37,233 nt of DNA from an uncultured Acidimicrobiaceae bacterium. GTDB taxonomy: Bacteria; Actinomycetota; Acidimicrobiia; Acidimicrobiales; Microtrichaceae. Below, piece by piece: positions 34,931 through 37,233 of the stretch (its first letter is position 1; each line of letters begins with the position of its first letter). Where the stretch lies: assembly GCA_937868025.1 (NCBI GenBank), contig CALMLJ010000407.1, forward strand, positions 1-37,233, in the 5' to 3' direction. Below the pieces are notes generated by a model. The model saw only the letters and a program-made list of their open reading frames with translations, made no database searches and was not told the origin of the DNA. Position numbers and translations under genes: made by a program.

Positions 34931-35263
34931 AGGGGGTTCTCCGTCGTCGAACGTCGGGCAAAAGCTACCCGTCCGGCGTCGACGAGACGAACCGGGGCCG
35001 CCTGGGCCGCTCCGTCGCCTACGAGCGCACGAAGTCGAACATGCCCGCCTCGGGCAGCACCGGCTCGGCGGGCCACGACGGGGCCGTCCCCGCCGGATCC
35101 CGAGGTGCGAGCTGATCGACGATGGCGTCCCACAGAGCCGGCGAGCTCTTCGAGAACCTCGGGACGGCGGCGACGGTGACGTCGGTGTCGAGGATTCCAA
35201 GCGGGGACATGTTCCAGTTGTCGGCGCGAGGCGCGCCGGGCAGGAGGGGCCATTGGGACCATT
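34931..35263. other. 333-bp spacer with no firm gene
   Basis: Lies between the lipoprotein start and the udgB stop. It holds the weak 63-codon reading frame at 35019-35210 and the likely lipoprotein promoter region. I see no RNA gene, repeat or long stem here. Confidence 0.5.
35019..35210 (-). CDS. Possible small protein or 3' gene remnant
   Basis: 63 codons from ATG 35210. The GC-rich third positions and ordinary composition (SPLGILDTDVTVAAVPRFSK, ending PEAGMFDFVRS) look coding. The same frame stays open and protein-like upstream (LKWSQWPLLPGAPRADNWN) to the udgB stop without a clear start or ribosome-binding site. It could be the 3' end of a decayed gene, a short protein with an unusual start, or chance. 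No family is recognised. Confidence 0.35.
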   Translation of the reverse strand: MSPLGILDTDVTVAAVPRFSKSSPALWDAIVDQLAPRDPAGTAPSWPAEPVLPEAGMFDFVRS

Positions 35264-35974
35264 TCAGGTCGGGGGCGACGTGTCGGCGTTTCGTCCCACG
35301 GCCGATGGACTCCCGAGTTCGCGGGCACGCGAGAAGACGGCGTCGAGCATGTCCTCGGTGAGACGCCCGGTGAACGTGTTCTGCTGGCTCACGTGGTAGC
35401 TGCCGATCAGCGTCCGGTCTCCGGGCAGCGCCACCTCGGCGCCGTGGGCGAACTTCGGCTTCGGCCGGATGCCGAACCACCGTGCCGTCTCGGCGAAGCC
35501 GAATGCGCCGAGGGCCACCAGGACCCGGACCTCGGTCAGCAGCTCGAGCTCGCGCTCGAGAAATGGTCGGCACGTGTCGCGCTCCTCGGGCGTCGGCGTG
35601 TTGTTCGGTGGCGCGCACTTCACGGGCGACGTCACGAAGGCTCCGGTGAGCTCCAGACCGTCGTCGGCCGAGGTCGACTCGGGCTGGTTGGCGAAGCCGG
35701 CGCGCCACAGCGCCCGGTAGAGCCAGTCGCCCGAACGGTCGCCGGTGAACATCCGCCCGGTCCGGTTCGCCCCGTGCGCCGCCGGAGCGAGTCCGACGAT
35801 GAGCAGCGTCGCGTGAGGGTCACCGAAGCCCGGGACACCTCGGCCCCAGTACTCCTCGTCACGGAACGCGGCCCGACGAGTGGCAGCGACTTCCTCCCGC
35901 CATGCCACCAGGCGAGGGCAGCGACGGCACTGCGACACCTGCTCGGCAACCAGCGTGAGGGAATCGGGCGCCAC
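35264..35974 (-). CDS. udgB: Type-5 uracil-DNA glycosylase (UdgB)
   Basis: Iron-sulphur uracil-DNA glycosylase of family 5 that excises uracil, and probably hypoxanthine, from DNA; 236 aa. CRRCPRLVAWREE starts the cluster-binding region, with further Cys in PVKCAPPNNTPTPEERDTCR. Motif A reads VGLAPAAHGANRTGRMFTGD, with Ala where family 4 has a catalytic acidic or Asn residue, the mark of UDGb. The late GSYHVSQQNTFTGRLTEDML is nearly the mycobacterial UdgB sequence from memory. GTG 35974 (VAPDSLTLVAEQVSQC) starts at the domain. It is divergent from the histidine phosphatase gene. Confidence 0.93.
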   Translation of the reverse strand: MAPDSLTLVAEQVSQCRRCPRLVAWREEVAATRRAAFRDEEYWGRGVPGFGDPHATLLIVGLAPAAHGANRTGRMFTGDRSGDWLYRALWRAGFANQPESTSADDGLELTGAFVTSPVKCAPPNNTPTPEERDTCRPFLERELELLTEVRVLVALGAFGFAETARWFGIRPKPKFAHGAEVALPGDRTLIGSYHVSQQNTFTGRLTEDMLDAVFSRARELGSPSAVGRNADTSPPT

Positions 35975-36047
35975 GCCGTCACTCTGGCACAGGAGGGTGC
36001 AGGGGGATGGGGAACAAACTTGGCCGCCGAGTAGGTTGACCGGTCGA

Positions 36048-36695
36048 ATGGCCGCACGCCCCGCTCCCCCCAAACCCACGCTCGTCGTACTCGTCCGCCA
36101 CGGACAGACGGCGACCACCGGCCAACTCCTCCCCGGCCGCGCCCCCGGTCTCCACCTGGCCGACGCCGGACGCGCCCAGGCCGACAAGGCGGCCCAACGA
36201 CTCGGAGCCATGGGAGGCATCGCGGCGGTCTACGCCTCACCGCTCGAACGCACCCGTGAGACCGCCGCACCGATCGGCAAGGCGGTGGGCCAGCGGGTCC
36301 GGACGAACCGCGGCCTGCTCGAGTGCGAGTTCGGCGACTGGACGGGACGCAAACTCGCGGACCTCAACAAGTTGCCCGAGTGGAAGACCGTCCAGGGGGC
36401 GCCCTCCACGTTCCGTTTCCCCGGCGGCGAGTCGTTCACCGAGATGCAGACCCGCATCTGCAGTGAGATCGACCGGCTCGTGGCGAAGCACCCCGGCGAA
36501 CGCATCGTGTGCGTCTCCCACGCCGACCCGATCAAGGCCGCCGTCGCCCAGGCGCAGGGCGTGCACCTCGACCTGTTCCAGCGCATCGTGATCTCACCCT
36601 GCTCGATCACCCCGATCCTCTACGGCGCCGGCGCCCCCATCGTGTTGGCGGTCAACTCGACCGGCGACGACCTGTCGACGCTGGCGCCCTCCTGA
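36048..36695 (+). CDS. Histidine phosphatase family protein (PGAM-like)
   Basis: Broad phosphatase fold, 215 aa. LVVLVRHGQTATTGQLLPGR carries the catalytic RHG His (near residue 20). YASPLERTRETAAPI, LECEFGDWTGRK (the second acidic site) and VSHADPIKAAVAQAQG (second catalytic His) are intact. A short-leader promoter is suggested by TAGGTT 10 bases before the ATG. It is followed 7 bp later by the DUF3090 gene, an arrangement found in mycobacteria and streptomycetes. The substrate is unknown; the MSMEG-type group is annotated as phosphoglycerate-mutase-like without proof. Confidence 0.92.
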   Translation: MAARPAPPKPTLVVLVRHGQTATTGQLLPGRAPGLHLADAGRAQADKAAQRLGAMGGIAAVYASPLERTRETAAPIGKAVGQRVRTNRGLLECEFGDWTGRKLADLNKLPEWKTVQGAPSTFRFPGGESFTEMQTRICSEIDRLVAKHPGERIVCVSHADPIKAAVAQAQGVHLDLFQRIVISPCSITPILYGAGAPIVLAVNSTGDDLSTLAPS

Positions 36696-36702
36696 GGTCC
36701 TG

Positions 36703-37206
36703 ATGTCGAGCTCCTTCGACCTCCCCGAACTGCGGTCGTTCGCCGTGGGCACCGAGGGCCCTGCCGGCGAGCGGGTGTTCTACCTGCAGGCCGTGGCAGA
36801 GCACCAGGTGGTCACGCTGCGCCTCGAGAAGCAGCAGGTCGCGCTGCTGGCCGACTACCTGGCGCGGGTCATCGCGAGCTACGAGCTCGCGGAGTCCTCG
36901 CCGACGTCCATGCCCGACCTCTATCAACCGGTCATCTCGGAGTGGATCGTCGGTTCGATGATGGTCGCCATCGACGAGGCGGAATCACGGGTGATCGTGA
37001 TCGCCGAGGAACTGGTCATCGAGGACGACGACGCCGATCCCGACAGCCCTCCGACCGGCTCCCAGGCGCGGTTCGGTCTGACCCGGGCGCAGGTCGACGC
37101 GTTCGTGACCGGCGCACGCGACGTCATCGAGTCGGGCCGCCCGTCATGCCCGCTGTGCGGTCGACCGGTCAACGCCGACGGCCATTTCTGCCCCCGTCTC
37201 AACTAG
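36703..37206 (+). CDS. DUF3090 family protein
   Basis: 167 aa, conserved in actinobacteria. The beta-rich N-terminus (FDLPELRSFAVGTEGPAGER, VFYLQAVAEHQVVTLRLEKQ) and the acidic middle (VIAEELVIEDDDADPDSPPT) are typical. RFGLTRAQVDAFVTGARDVI follows, and the C-terminus has a zinc-ribbon-like CPLCGRPVNADGHFCPRLN. GAGG upstream of the ATG sets the start. It is coupled to the phosphatase gene. Function is unknown; the family usually precedes an SCO1664-type protein gene. Confidence 0.9.
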   Translation: MSSSFDLPELRSFAVGTEGPAGERVFYLQAVAEHQVVTLRLEKQQVALLADYLARVIASYELAESSPTSMPDLYQPVISEWIVGSMMVAIDEAESRVIVIAEELVIEDDDADPDSPPTGSQARFGLTRAQVDAFVTGARDVIESGRPSCPLCGRPVNADGHFCPRLN

Positions 37207-37216
37207 CCGCCACGTC

Positions 37217-37233
37217 ATGAACCACGAGCCCAG
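37217..37233 (+). CDS. Start of a following gene, likely SCO1664-type family (fragment)
   Basis: An ATG at 37217 opens a frame (MNHEP) 10 bp after DUF3090. Only 17 bases are visible. The SCO1664 assignment rests only on the usual gene order after DUF3090. Confidence 0.3.

Overview
The window is a high-GC chromosomal stretch, almost fully coding, from an actinobacterium. It is probably a member of class Acidimicrobiia (Ilumatobacter-like). This placement is an inference from base composition, many GTG starts, leaderless-looking promoters, a mycobacteria-like gene order around rho and prfA, a DUF3090 gene, a UdgB-type uracil-DNA glycosylase and an F420-type FrhB homologue. No rRNA, CRISPR array, phage or IS transposase was seen.

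Layout. (1) 1-3732 (-): a LivK-like lipoprotein and a fused LivH-LivM permease that runs off the left edge. They are divergent from a D-aminoacylase-type amidohydrolase (3937-5682, +). Two palindromic operators, centred 21 bp apart, lie in the shared intergenic region. (2) 5647-26907, mostly (-): an ancestral actinobacterial housekeeping block. In direction of transcription it runs argS, lysA, an EAL/degenerate-GGDEF protein, hom, thrC, a phosphoglycerate-mutase-like protein in the place of homoserine kinase, rho, rpmE, an unrecognised 331-aa protein, prfA, prmC, tsaC, a cyclic-nucleotide-binding protein, rpiB, glyA and wecA. A zinc-ribbon membrane protein, a thiolase-like protein and a cupin are embedded on the + strand. 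(3) 26989-28572 (+): tRNA-Arg(CCG), a 57-bp tandem repeat, and tyrS. (4) 28588-34486: an LCP-family cell-wall ligase, an acyl-CoA dehydrogenase with a TetR-like operator, an AbiEi/DUF559 protein bracketed by inverted copies of a palindromic element, a DUF2752 protein, and an iron-sulphur FrhB-like flavoprotein. (5) 34508-37233: a small lipoprotein, udgB, a histidine phosphatase, DUF3090 and the first codons of a following gene.

How the genes work together. lysA, hom, thrC and the aPGAM-like gene cover the lysine and threonine branches of the aspartate family. glyA, rpiB and the tRNA-synthetase genes supply one-carbon units, pentoses and charged tRNA. rho, rpmE, prfA, prmC and tsaC serve transcription termination and translation. 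wecA and the LCP protein serve envelope glycopolymers.

The most striking observation is the Rho protein in the ancestral rho locus. Both P-loop lysines are arginine, and the protein ends about 40 residues early, without the region that carries the arginine finger in E. coli Rho. RNA-binding elements look intact. It may be an ATPase-dead or mechanistically altered Rho.
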